Shown one piece after another: positions 1-8,729 of a stretch of DNA of 64,000 bases. Source of the stretch: Agapanthus africanus. Its lineage: Eukaryota > Streptophyta > Magnoliopsida > Asparagales > Amaryllidaceae. The position numbers were made by a program, and so were the translations under genes. Every line of letters begins with the position of its first letter. Within the stretch, counting starts at the first letter, position 1. Under the pieces are notes generated by a model that did no database searches, had not been told where the DNA came from, and saw only the letters and a list, made by a program, of their open reading frames with translations. The DNA is taken from positions 2,624,001 through 2,688,000 of the forward strand of contig CM057351.1 of NCBI GenBank assembly GCA_030015575.1. Direction: 5' to 3'.

Positions 1-51
1 TAGTTGGTAGGATCCTCCGTCAAACACTTTCTCGATGACGTATGGTCCTTC

Positions 52-1368
52 CTAGTTTGGCTCGAATTTTCCCTTGGCATGTCGATTGGGGATGATCGGT
101 CTTTTGAGGACCAACACTAATTCACCTTTCTTAAAAGCGTGGAGACGGGTTATCTTGTCATAGGCCTGTGACATTTGGGCTCGGTATAGCTCCAGACTTT
201 GCTGCACCGCGAGCCTCTTTTTTTCGAGGGCATCGAGCTCTTCAAGTCGAAGGAGCACATTTTCCTCCTCCGTCAACTCATGCTGAACGGCCATTCTTAA
301 GCTTGGAACTTCAACTTCGAGGGGGAGGACCTCCTCCACTCCGAAGAGCAATGAGTATGGAGTGGACTGAGTTGGAGTACGGTGCGTGGTACGATATGCC
401 CACAACGCCTCGTGAAGCTTGAGATTCCAGTCTCTCTTGTTGGCTGAAGCATTTTTCCTCAAGAGCTTGCATAGAGTCTTATTGAAGGCTTCGGCGAGCC
501 CATTGGCTCTTGGATTATAGATGGAGGAATATCTCCAGTCTATCTTGTGCTGAGTAGCGAACCTTGAGACATTGAAGCTCTTGAAAGAAGGCCCGTTGTC
601 AAAAATGATTCTTCTTGGTGTACCGAAGCGGTATAGAATATTATGCTGGAAGAATGTAAGAATATCTTTTGTCTTGACTTCTTTTAACGGGACAGCTTCA
701 ACCCATCTGGAGAAGTAATCAGTTGCGGCCAGTATGAACCGGTGGCCTTTGGATGACAGAGGATCAATTGGGCCAACAATGTCGGTGCCCCAGACTTCGA
801 AGGGCCACGACGCCACCGTAGGATGCAACGGATTGGGATGCTTATGAATGAAATCACCATGGATTTGGCAGATCTGACATTTCTTTGCATGCTCTCCGCA
901 ATCCCGTATCATGGTGGGCCAGTAATACCCAAGCCGTTTGATTTGAAGTCGCATCTTGGGGCCAGATTGGTGAGTACCGCAAACGCCCGAGTGAACATCT
1001 TTCATGACCTTTTGGGCTTCGGCCAATGACAGACACCTGAGCCAGAGTTGGTCATATGACCTGCGGTATAACGTGTCATTTACAAACACGTATCGGAGAG
1101 CTCTTTTCTTTAGCTGAATCCTCGCAGATTTTTCTCCGGGCAGCTTGTCGTATCGGAGGTACTCTATGAAGGGTTCTCTCCAATCGGGCTCGTCTTGGAT
1201 GATCGAAGATTCTTCGGCGGGACTGCTCTTCTGTTCCGTGCTTTCCTCTTCTCGTAGAGAGACTAGGGGTAGAATTTGCTGGCTCCTGACTGTGATAAGA
1301 ATTTCGTCCATGTCAGGATCAGCCAGCTCCTTGGCTAAGCGAGCGAGTACGTCAGCCTTTCCGTTCAA
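52..1368 (-). CDS. Tat1 integrase (with tail of second RNase H)
   Basis: Retrotransposon integrase, which joins element cDNA to host DNA. The first residues (NGKADVLARLAKEL) are the usual end of a Tat aRNase H. A zinc-binding HHCC motif follows (H126, H133, C164, C167). The catalytic core has D196 (WGTD), D257 (FDNG) and E293 (GLAEAF), a clear DD35E triad. The frame is the same as the RT ORF at 1390-3144, separated by an in-frame TAA at 1390-1392. The ORF ends at a TAG (52-54) where family members carry a Trp codon (KFEP-x-W-EGPY context), and the C-terminal reading continues to the window edge. The initial Met is only the first Met after the stop and not a real start. Confidence 0.9.
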   Translation of the reverse strand: MNGKADVLARLAKELADPDMDEILITVRSQQILPLVSLREEESTEQKSSPAEESSIIQDEPDWREPFIEYLRYDKLPGEKSARIQLKKRALRYVFVNDTLYRRSYDQLWLRCLSLAEAQKVMKDVHSGVCGTHQSGPKMRLQIKRLGYYWPTMIRDCGEHAKKCQICQIHGDFIHKHPNPLHPTVASWPFEVWGTDIVGPIDPLSSKGHRFILAATDYFSRWVEAVPLKEVKTKDILTFFQHNILYRFGTPRRIIFDNGPSFKSFNVSRFATQHKIDWRYSSIYNPRANGLAEAFNKTLCKLLRKNASANKRDWNLKLHEALWAYRTTHRTPTQSTPYSLLFGVEEVLPLEVEVPSLRMAVQHELTEEENVLLRLEELDALEKKRLAVQQSLELYRAQMSQAYDKITRLHAFKKGELVLVLKRPIIPNRHAKGKFEPN

Positions 1369-1389
1369 CGCTCTAGGGACTCTTGTTAG

Positions 1390-3144
1390 TTAAATATGAG
1401 TGAACCGTTTCATGAGTTCCACCACTCGGCCTCTGTACTGAGCTAATTCAGGTTTGTATATCTTATAATCGTCGCTTACTTGGTTAACGACAAGCTGGGA
1501 GTCACTGTAAACCCGTAGCCGAAGGATTTCCATTTCTATGGCGAGCTCCAAACCAGCTATCAGGGCTTCATACTCGGCTTCATTGTTTGTCCGAGGCTCG
1601 GTGAGAGCGAAAGAACGTCGTAAGGTTCCCATTGATGGCGTGACGAACACCAATCCTATCCCCGCTTTTACCTCCGGGACGCTTGATCGGCCGGAGCTTC
1701 TTATTGATGAGGCCACATCGAAGTAGACCTCCCAACATGGCTCATCATTCTCTAGGTGCAGCACTTGTTCGTCGGGTAATTCGCAATTGAGTAGTGACCC
1801 CTCTGGTATAGGATGAGCAGCGAGAAAGTCTGCAAGAGCTTGCCCTTTTACTGCTTTCTGAGGAGTATATACTATGTCAAACTCAAGTAGCATGACAGCC
1901 CATCTTGCCATTCTGCCGGCTAGGCTTGCTTTGGTCATCAAGTGTTTGAGCGGGTCGACCTTGGAGATCAGCATAACCCGATGAGCGAGCAGATAGTGCC
2001 TCAGCTTCTTCATAGCAAATATCAGAGCCAGGCATTGCTTTTCGATTGGGGAATAGTTATGTTCCGCCCCGACTAGAGTTCGATTGAGGTAGTAGAGGGC
2101 ATTTTCTTTTCCTTCCTCGTTATTCTGGAAAAGGAGCGCACCGAGTGACTCATCTAGCGCGGCAGTGTAGAGAATCAGCGGTTTATTTGGAATGGGAGCG
2201 GCCAGCACTGGAGGGTGCAACAAGTATTGTTTGATGCTTTCGAACGCTGCTTGACATTCGGCATCCCAGATAAAAGGAGCTCCTTTCTTCATGAGCTTTG
2301 AGAAGGGCCTACATCTCCCCGATAAATTTGAGATAAACCTCCGTATATAAGCAAGCTTGTCTTGAAAAGATCTTAGCTGCGTCAGACTCTTCGGAGGGGG
2401 CATCTCCATGATGGCCTTTATCTTCGATGGGTCAACTTGGATCCCTCGATGTCGGACTATGAAGCCCAGGAATTTTCCCGATGACACGCCAAAAGCGCAT
2501 TTCAGAGGATTCATCTTCAGATCGTATTCCCTCAGTCTGGTGAGAACGGTCCTAAGATCTTGGATATGATCGGCCTTGGTTTTAATCTTGACGACCAGAT
2601 CATCAACATAACATTCGACGACTTTATGAATTAGGTCATCGAAGATATTGGTCATTGCCCTTTGGTACGTAGCACCTGCGTTCTTCAGTCCAAACGGCAT
2701 CACCTTATAGCAGTATATTCCGATCGGGGTTCGGAATGCTGTGTGTTTCTCATCCTCAGGCGACATCTTGATTTGATTATATCCCGACGAGCCATCCATA
2801 AAGGTGAACAGTTTGTAATTTATGGTGTCATCGACCATCATTTCCATCACCGGTAGCGGGAAGTTGTCTTTAGGACATGCATTGTTGAGGTCCCTGAAAT
2901 CGACACAAACTCGGATCTGCCCATTTTTCTTCTTCACTGGGACTATGCATGCGATCCAGTCCGCATATTTCTCTTGCCTGATGAAGCCGGCATCAATGGG
3001 CTTCTTAGTTTCCTCGATGACCTTTTCTTCTAGTTCCCTTCTCATTCGTCGAGGAGCTTGTTTGACTGGCTTAGCATCAGGAGATATAGCCAGCTTATGC
3101 ACGGCCACTTCGGGGGAAGGCCAGGCATTTCTTTGTATGTCCAC
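1390..3144 (-). CDS. Tat1 reverse transcriptase, RNase H and archaeal-type RNase H
   Basis: Copies element RNA to cDNA and removes the RNA strand. RT motifs: VDFRDLN (about residue 81), FMDG (115-118), MPFGLKNAGATYQR (149-162) and the catalytic YVDD (179-182). A first RNase H of the usual gypsy type follows from about residue 310 (ALDESLGALL to ALADFLA). A second, archaeal-type RNase H runs from about 455, with D in YFDVAS, E in NNEAEYEAL and D in YSDSQLVVNQ. Dual RNase H is the diagnostic feature of the Tat lineage. Upstream, a 1-nt deletion near 3114-3120 (compare Tat2 at about 18887) shifts the frame relative to protease. The ORF ends in an in-frame TAA just before integrase. Confidence 0.92.
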   Translation of the reverse strand: MDIQRNAWPSPEVAVHKLAISPDAKPVKQAPRRMRRELEEKVIEETKKPIDAGFIRQEKYADWIACIVPVKKKNGQIRVCVDFRDLNNACPKDNFPLPVMEMMVDDTINYKLFTFMDGSSGYNQIKMSPEDEKHTAFRTPIGIYCYKVMPFGLKNAGATYQRAMTNIFDDLIHKVVECYVDDLVVKIKTKADHIQDLRTVLTRLREYDLKMNPLKCAFGVSSGKFLGFIVRHRGIQVDPSKIKAIMEMPPPKSLTQLRSFQDKLAYIRRFISNLSGRCRPFSKLMKKGAPFIWDAECQAAFESIKQYLLHPPVLAAPIPNKPLILYTAALDESLGALLFQNNEEGKENALYYLNRTLVGAEHNYSPIEKQCLALIFAMKKLRHYLLAHRVMLISKVDPLKHLMTKASLAGRMARWAVMLLEFDIVYTPQKAVKGQALADFLAAHPIPEGSLLNCELPDEQVLHLENDEPCWEVYFDVASSIRSSGRSSVPEVKAGIGLVFVTPSMGTLRRSFALTEPRTNNEAEYEALIAGLELAIEMEILRLRVYSDSQLVVNQVSDDYKIYKPELAQYRGRVVELMKRFTHI

Positions 3145-3749
3145 GCGAAGCAGTCGACGAACTCACACAGCAGGGCAATTATCTGCTCTTTCATTTCCTT
3201 CGACAAGAGTGAGCTGATGTAGGTCGGCCTTGGATTATCGGGCGTTCCTAAGCCAATCTCGGTTAGCTCGTCAAAGGTTGCTTGTTCGCCATCTTCGAGC
3301 TCTTGAGGAGCTTCCTCTGGTTCGGCTAGCTCGTCTTCATTATTTGGCTCTTCGCTGGCTTCCCCAATATGGGTTATGTAGCATGCCTTAGAATCAGGCT
3401 GGATGAAACCTATGCCCCGCCTATCTGGAATTCATCCATCGATAAGTGCTCGGACCTGAGGTGGATGCCATAGCCCTTCGTAAAACTTTGCTTCGGACTC
3501 CGTTTGATATAACCGGCATCCGTAATTTTTGAAGTATTCCCGCATCTCGGGCGCATAGTATCTAGGATTGAGGACGGCTCTTATGCCTCTCTCATATGGA
3601 AGGCATGCGGCAGACAAATCGTCCGGGTGCACAACGGGGTTTAACCCATAAAACGGGATGCCTTTCTGCCCACTTTTCCTTCCGGGGACGTAGAAAGTTT
3701 TCAGCTAGTCCACGGTGGAGACTGACAACACATCGAGCTTTTTGCACAT
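3145..3749 (-). pseudogene. Tat1 protease-RT linker, broken by stops and a frameshift
   Basis: This stretch encodes the linker between protease and RT but holds no intact ORF. In the protease frame it reads through a TAG at 3706-3708 and a TGA at 3432-3434 (open piece 3432-3632, containing YERGIRAVLNPRYYAPEMRE), then on to FAWTYKEMPGL just before the 1-nt deletion that moves RT to another frame. The homologous Tat2 region (18300-18900) has CAG or CGA at the positions of these stops, so they look like C-to-T changes. No function beyond polyprotein linker can be assigned. Confidence 0.75.
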
Positions 3750-5468
3750 CTACTCTGGTACCCTTGTGATGGCTAGGGACCCTTCTGCAATTTTGAAGGT
3801 ATCTCGTAGTTTTGATTGTCGCATGGGGGTCCAATCTGCGCCGCTGTTGTGCGGCAGGTCCTCTTCCTCCGACTCTTTAGTGTCGCTGCCAAGATGAGGG
3901 CGGACTCTGCTGCTAGATGGGGCTTCAGTAACAGATTCGTCCGTATCGTTGCCGAAATGAGGGCGAGTTTTACGGAAGGACGGACTTCCAGCATCGGACT
4001 CATCAGTGTCGCTACCGAAATGCGGGCGCACTTGGGCGTTTTTGCTTTTGAAAGTGACAGCCGGCTTTGATTTTCCTTTGAGTCTTGGGGCCGCTCTATC
4101 TTCAGTCAGTTGTGGCTTAGCATTTTGGTGGTTCATAAAGTACCGAGAATCTTCATATCGGACTTCATGCACACCGAACGGCTGGATGTCTCCGTCAATG
4201 CGTCTTTCTTCGCCATTTTTAGTATACTTCATGCATTGATGGAGAGTTGACGGGACGATGCCGTAATCGTGGAGCCACGGCCGTCCCAAGAGAATCTTAT
4301 AAGACGTGTCGGCGTCGATCACGTATATCTTAGCTTCAGTTTGCAGATCCCCGAATTTGATTGGCAAAGCTATAGACCCCAGAACTTGCTGGCGGTTTTG
4401 ATTGAAGTCTTGAATGAAAATCCTTTCCCTTGACAGGTGTCGGACGTCCATTGACAAACTCTTCAGTGTTCGAAAGTTCATGATATTCACTGAGGACCCC
4501 GGATCAATCAATATGCGATTAATCCGATCCCCGTCGCTGTACATGGTCACGTAAAGCGGCCGATTATGCTCAACCGTTCCCAGTAGCAAGTCTTCATTCT
4601 TAAACGTGACTGCGGCGGCTTGCAAAGTGTACTGAGCTTCTTTCATATTAATTTCCGCAAAGCGAGCCTGATACCGCTCAGGGTTTTGTAGAGCATGAAT
4701 GAGAACATCTCTAAGCTCTTGAGATAGAACCAAGGCATCGTAGATGCTAAGGAGAGACGGAAGCTTTTGGAGGTGAGCCAAAACATTATAGTCTACTGGG
4801 AAAGGACTTGAGTTTTCATCAGCCGGCTCTCTGCTATCTTCCTCATTGGCCACCTGTTTTTCCTTCCTTTCTGGGGCATTGCCCTGATTTGGCGGTAGAG
4901 CCCTGCCGCTTCTGAGCTGGATTTGATTGGCCTTTGTGGCGAGCTCCTCGTCCTCTTCGGGAAAACAGAGCTCCTCCTCAGAATCGCTGCCAAGATGGAT
5001 GGCGTAGCAGGTCACTACTGGGATCTCTTCATTGGGGTCTTCTTCTAACTCCTCCAGAATTTCAGCCGCTTGGACAGGGAAGAACTCCTTCAATTGAATC
5101 AGATTTCTTTCTTTTTGTTCATATTCTTCGAGGGAATCGATATATTTTTGAATGGTCGATCTCCCTGCAGACTCCTTTTCGCGCCGAGCTGCACTTTTCT
5201 TCTTCTTGAGCTTCTTGGATTTTGAGCCTGATGGAGCCGCATTGGCAGCTGGACTGGTAAGCTTCTCCTGCCCTTCCCATTCTGTCCTGGGCTCTTTCAG
5301 AAGTAGCTTTATCATCTTCTTCATCTTATTAGATATGTGCGTACTCCATGAAGGCCGCGATGGGTCCGTTTCATTGCTCAGGGCAGCGGGTTCGGCTGTC
5401 TGCTCCCAGAAGGTTTCAACTTCTATCTGAATAAAGTTGGCGGTTGCAACTTGATTGTTCACCAACAC
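3750..5468 (-). CDS. Tat1 gag C-terminal region and aspartic protease
   Basis: The N-terminal half is charged and lysine-rich (KSKKLKKKKSAARREKE) with acidic stretches, as in Tat gag tails. The C-terminal half holds a retropepsin-type protease: active-site segment RILIDPGSSVNIM (D-P-G in place of the usual D-S/T-G), then ILLGRPWLHDYGIVPS, the family's second conserved block. The DPG variant also occurs in Tat2, so it is a lineage feature and not private damage. After the protease come three degenerate copies of a unit with RPHFGSDTDES (near the C-terminus). The frame is the same as gag (5778-7082), separated by a TAG at 5514-5516 (Trp codon in Tat2) and a TGA at 5778-5780. It ends at a TAG where Tat2 has CAG. 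Confidence 0.85.
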   Translation of the reverse strand: MLVNNQVATANFIQIEVETFWEQTAEPAALSNETDPSRPSWSTHISNKMKKMIKLLLKEPRTEWEGQEKLTSPAANAAPSGSKSKKLKKKKSAARREKESAGRSTIQKYIDSLEEYEQKERNLIQLKEFFPVQAAEILEELEEDPNEEIPVVTCYAIHLGSDSEEELCFPEEDEELATKANQIQLRSGRALPPNQGNAPERKEKQVANEEDSREPADENSSPFPVDYNVLAHLQKLPSLLSIYDALVLSQELRDVLIHALQNPERYQARFAEINMKEAQYTLQAAAVTFKNEDLLLGTVEHNRPLYVTMYSDGDRINRILIDPGSSVNIMNFRTLKSLSMDVRHLSRERIFIQDFNQNRQQVLGSIALPIKFGDLQTEAKIYVIDADTSYKILLGRPWLHDYGIVPSTLHQCMKYTKNGEERRIDGDIQPFGVHEVRYEDSRYFMNHQNAKPQLTEDRAAPRLKGKSKPAVTFKSKNAQVRPHFGSDTDESDAGSPSFRKTRPHFGNDTDESVTEAPSSSRVRPHLGSDTKESEEEDLPHNSGADWTPMRQSKLRDTFKIAEGSLAITRVPE

Positions 5469-5777
5469 GCTTTTGGACAGCTCGATCTCTCCAGACTTAT
5501 ACTGCTTCTCGACCTAGTCCTTGAAGATATAGTAATCCTCGATCGCATGGCTCACTACTCGGTGGTATGGGCAATACAGAGGATTGTCGGTAATTTTCAC
5601 TTCTTGGGGTCTTTTCGATTCTGGCAATTGTAGACCATTGTTCAAGGCATCTTTAAATATCTTGCGGACCTTGTCCCTTCTGAAAGAGTAAACCTTGTTC
5701 TTCCTCTCTTCAAGGGAAGGCCCATCTCCTCCCAGCAATGGCTTTCGAGACCGGTTGGTTTTGGATTCGCCCGCCCT
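5469..5777 (-). pseudogene. Tat1 zinc-knuckle region between gag and protease pieces
   Basis: In the gag frame this segment reads LEERKNKVYSFRRDKVRKIF and then a CxxH...H...C-like knuckle (YCPYHRVVSHAIEDYYIF) in which the last Cys is Tyr. Tat2 keeps that Cys (IIKDCYIF). The segment is bounded by in-frame stops at 5778-5780 and 5514-5516. It would be the nucleocapsid part of gag. Confidence 0.65.
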
Positions 5778-7082
5778 TCACTTTTCTTCATTGTCGGACG
5801 CATTGAAGACATTGGTACTGCTGGAACTCCCGCTTCTACGGCTGTCATCCCGCTTGCTTTTCCAAGTTTTGTCTCTCGGAGAGTCCGGCAGGGATTCTTG
5901 CTTCGAGCGTTCCAGCATTTGGACCTTCTTGGTTAGCTCCTGAAATGCCTTGAGGGCCGCTGTACACAAGAATGGGACCATCCAATTGTTGAGGTTCCCA
6001 ATAAGAAGGCTGACGGACTGGTCCTGCTCCAGCGGCGGTTCGGACTTGACTGTGAGATTACTCCATCGGGCGATAAAGTCGGTGTTTCTTTCATTCTTCC
6101 CCGGCTTGGTCCTCACAAGGTCGGCAATGGATATTTTATCACTGACACTCATGAACCTTTGCCGAAACAGAGACTCCATTTGGGCAAAGGTAATGACGGA
6201 CCTGTCTGGTATGCTCGCGTACCAGTCGAAGGCGACACCGGTCAGGCTGTTGACAAACTGACGAAGAAGGAGAGCATCATTGCCCCCTGTATTTCCGCAC
6301 GATGCTTTGAAGTGGGCGACGTGCTGATTTGCATTTCCCGTTCCGTCAAATCTTCCGAACTTAGGAATGACGTAGCCGCTCGGGAACTCGATCAGATCGT
6401 ATTGTGCAGGATATGGCCTCCCACTACTGCCAATCTCTTTCTGAGCTTCAGCTTCGGCCACCAATGTTTTAACTTTGCTGGTGACCAAATCCATTATCCG
6501 ATCTTGTGTTAGCGGGATAGTGCTATCCAGGGCCAATGCGTCCCCAGAAGCGGAATGTGGCCGGCTTTCGTGCGGCTCGACCAGTCTTGGACCCAAAGGA
6601 ACAGGCATTGGCTGCTTCGGATTGTCATCACCCGGCTGATTAGTAGCGACTTGTGCTTGATTGGGAGGCGCTCGAGCAATTTGAGCCGTAAGCTGCATCA
6701 CAACGTTTGTTAGGTCGTCAATTTTCGAATAGAGCTTGGCCATCTCTCTATCTTTGCTCTTGAGCTGTTTCCGAAGCTCTTGGAGCAGCTCTTGCTCCGC
6801 GGTCCTGGGGCGAAAAGTCGGCTCTTCCTCGCTCTCTGAGCTTGACTCTGCCAGGACCGAAGGGTCCTTCTGCCTATCGTCCTCATCAAGAGGGTTTTCA
6901 TCATCCAGCGGAGGCGGCTGTTCTTGGAAAGCGGCAACCACATTCAAGCCAGATTGGACTTGGGATGTGGTGGCCCCATCCTTGCTCTTGCTGCGAAGGT
7001 TGTCGCTGGGGCGCCCGCCCGCCATATAGACCGTATGGATAATATATCCTGCCATCTTTTTATCATCGGCGGCTGATTTCAC
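5778..7082 (-). CDS. Tat1 gag capsid protein
   Basis: Structural protein of the virus-like particle. The N-terminal third is acidic and low in complexity. A helical stretch (EQELLQELRKQLKSKDREMAKL) likely forms a coiled coil. The retrotransposon gag domain follows at about residues 225-370 (KFGRFDGTGNANQHVAHFKASC, FDWYASIP, LFRQRFMSV, DFIARWSNL). The reading frame extends upstream of the first Met to the TAA at 7254, so the true start could be earlier (or in the upstream ORF with read-through). The C-terminus is cut by a TGA where Tat2 has an Arg codon. Confidence 0.88.
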   Translation of the reverse strand: MKSAADDKKMAGYIIHTVYMAGGRPSDNLRSKSKDGATTSQVQSGLNVVAAFQEQPPPLDDENPLDEDDRQKDPSVLAESSSESEEEPTFRPRTAEQELLQELRKQLKSKDREMAKLYSKIDDLTNVVMQLTAQIARAPPNQAQVATNQPGDDNPKQPMPVPLGPRLVEPHESRPHSASGDALALDSTIPLTQDRIMDLVTSKVKTLVAEAEAQKEIGSSGRPYPAQYDLIEFPSGYVIPKFGRFDGTGNANQHVAHFKASCGNTGGNDALLLRQFVNSLTGVAFDWYASIPDRSVITFAQMESLFRQRFMSVSDKISIADLVRTKPGKNERNTDFIARWSNLTVKSEPPLEQDQSVSLLIGNLNNWMVPFLCTAALKAFQELTKKVQMLERSKQESLPDSPRDKTWKSKRDDSRRSGSSSSTNVFNASDNEEK

Positions 7083-7253
7083 AGATCGCTGTCTTGACCC
7101 CCTCGTTTCGGTAGATGGCAGTCGATTGAAGGCGGCTGGCCTAACCAGGTTCTTGAATGGTGCTGGCGCTTCTTTTCTGGGTTTGCCCCACTGCTTTCGT
7201 GTGGCACAGAGTGCCTGATAGACTCTTGAAGAGAAAGTGTCATACTTTATCTG

Positions 7254-7937
7254 TTAGGGCTGGTACATGTCTCTTTGTAGCATTGTTCGGACCGCTGTCT
7301 TCTTGATTATGGCGGTCATGGTATTTTTCTGAACCCACTTCAGAGGCTCAAAGGAATTGCTGATTCTTACGTCCGACTCAGCCGTCGTCGCAGGGCGACC
7401 CTGCACTTGGAACTTCATAAGATTCCACTTGGCCGAAGCCCTGGCCCTCTTGTTGGCTCGATACTTGAGCCGCTTCTGCCTTAACTTTTCTATTTTAAGC
7501 ACCTGGCAGACTTCGGTTCTTTGGGAAGACGCCGTAGACCGGGCAATGAAGGATTTTGGAGATACGCTCGATTGTGCATTTGTTAGAGTCATCGCCTGAG
7601 CTCGTCCGCAACATTTGATGTTGCCCTTTGTACCGGAAGTCTTGCCCCCAGCTAGAGCGCCAGAGAGTCGTTCAGACACAGTCTTAAGCTTCGATTGTGG
7701 TGCCTTGGCAATCATGACATTTGGCATCTTGCCCCTTGAGACCGGCTTGGCCGCCTGTTTCGCCGGAATTTCTGCCAGATGAGCGCTTCCAGCAGGGTAG
7801 ATGATGACGGAACCAAACTGGCGGGGCAGTTCCTCCCACTGTCGACTGAGGCTTGCAGGGAGAACTATACGAGCATTGACCTTGACCACGTACGGGATCG
7901 GGGTCACATTGGAAGCTGAATTCGTCATAGGAGACAT
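7254..7937 (-). CDS. Tat1 extra ORF upstream of gag
   Basis: An ORF before gag, as described for Ogre/Tat elements. Function is unknown. It starts at an ATG (7937) just downstream of a pyrimidine tract and CAG. The product is basic and low in complexity (RGKMPNVMIAKAPQSKLK, LRQKRLKYRANKRARASAKWNLMKF) without a recognised domain. It ends with TAA at 7254-7256 in the same frame as gag, and the bases between (no other stop) stay open into gag. It may therefore have been the N-terminal part of one long polyprotein. Tat2 has a homologous region at 14243-14770, which shows this is a real family component. Confidence 0.7.
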   Translation of the reverse strand: MSPMTNSASNVTPIPYVVKVNARIVLPASLSRQWEELPRQFGSVIIYPAGSAHLAEIPAKQAAKPVSRGKMPNVMIAKAPQSKLKTVSERLSGALAGGKTSGTKGNIKCCGRAQAMTLTNAQSSVSPKSFIARSTASSQRTEVCQVLKIEKLRQKRLKYRANKRARASAKWNLMKFQVQGRPATTAESDVRISNSFEPLKWVQKNTMTAIIKKTAVRTMLQRDMYQP

Positions 7938-8052
7938 TGTCGTCGAAAGTTGATTGCTGCACAGAAAAAAAAACATCATTTCAGTATAGACAATCGATAT
8001 ATATATTGATTGAGTTCGCATGAACGTTTAACCCGAAATATGGGAGGAGAGA

Positions 8053-8073
8053 AAGGTCCCACAGGGCGTGCCA
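8053..8073 (-). promoter_or_regulatory. Tat1 candidate primer-binding site
   Basis: Reading the minus strand, TGGCACGCCC starts 5 nt after the proposed LTR end, where reverse transcription would be primed by a tRNA 3' end. Tat2 has the same arrangement (TGGCACGTTC at 13955). The tRNA species was not determined. Confidence 0.65.
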
Positions 8074-8394
8074 GAATCTGTATGGTGTTTTTCGTCACCC
8101 CATTGAGATAGGAATACGCGCACGCTGGTCAGGCGTACTACAGATTCCCCCTGCCTAGGGTAGGCCGGGGTTTAATGATTGTGGGGATCCGAATCTCCGA
8201 CAGCCGTGGACTAAGCTGCCGTTAATTATCCCTCGCCTTTGGGGCGAGGGAACCTCCGATTAACGGTTCAAACTGGTCATGCGAACTCAATATGCAGTGT
8301 ACGTATGTGTTGTTTTGGAGCGGGGTTTGGATATATCGGGAGCCACGCAGAGTTTTTACGGGGGTCCCGCTACCCGGATAACGGGCTAGGGGTC

Positions 8395-8438
8395 AAGGGG
8401 GCTAGCAGCCCCCTTGCGAGGTGCGGGGCAGCGCCCCG
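8395..8438. other. Two adjacent GC hairpins with identical loops
   Basis: 8395-8415 is a 9-bp stem (AAGGGGGCT / AGCCCCCTT) with loop AGC. 8424-8438 is a 6-bp stem (CGGGGC / GCCCCG), also with loop AGC. Both lie in Tat1 LTR U3. They may be RNA or DNA structures; role unknown. Confidence 0.7.
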
Positions 8439-8502
8439 TTAGAAATTTTTTTCTAACAAGGACAGTGTCGCGGTGTATGTATGTGTACATATGTATGCAT
8501 AT

Positions 8503-8503
<1 letters not shown>

Positions 8504-8534
<31 letters not shown>

Positions 8535-8543
8535 GTATATATA
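8504..8543. repeat. AT microsatellite in Tat1 LTR
   Basis: Mostly alternating TA with TATG interruptions. It could supply TATA-like promoter sequence on the minus strand, but this is not shown. Confidence 0.8.
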
Positions 8544-8591
8544 AAAGAGAGGGTAGAAAGGCATCCAAGGGATGCGTGGGGCCGGCGCCTT

Positions 8592-8729
8592 GAGCGCTGT
8601 GCGCTTAGGTGCAAGCGCGCCACGTGTCGGCACGTGGCCGCTTTGCGCTCGAGCGCAGGGCGCTTGAGCGCACGCGCGCCACGTGTCGGCATGTGGGCGC
8701 TTTGCGCTCGAGCGCTGGGCGCTGGCGAG
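8592..8729. repeat. 59-bp tandem repeat with ACGTG cores, 2.3 copies
   Basis: Unit 1 is 8592-8650 and unit 2 is 8651-8709, followed by a partial third copy (GAGCGCTGGGCGCTGGCGAG). Each unit carries CGCCACGTGTCGGC, with a G-box-like CACGTG core, and ends TTTGCGCTC. Local GC content is far above the neighbouring sequence. It lies in the Tat1 LTR U3, where enhancers are expected. Confidence 0.85.
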
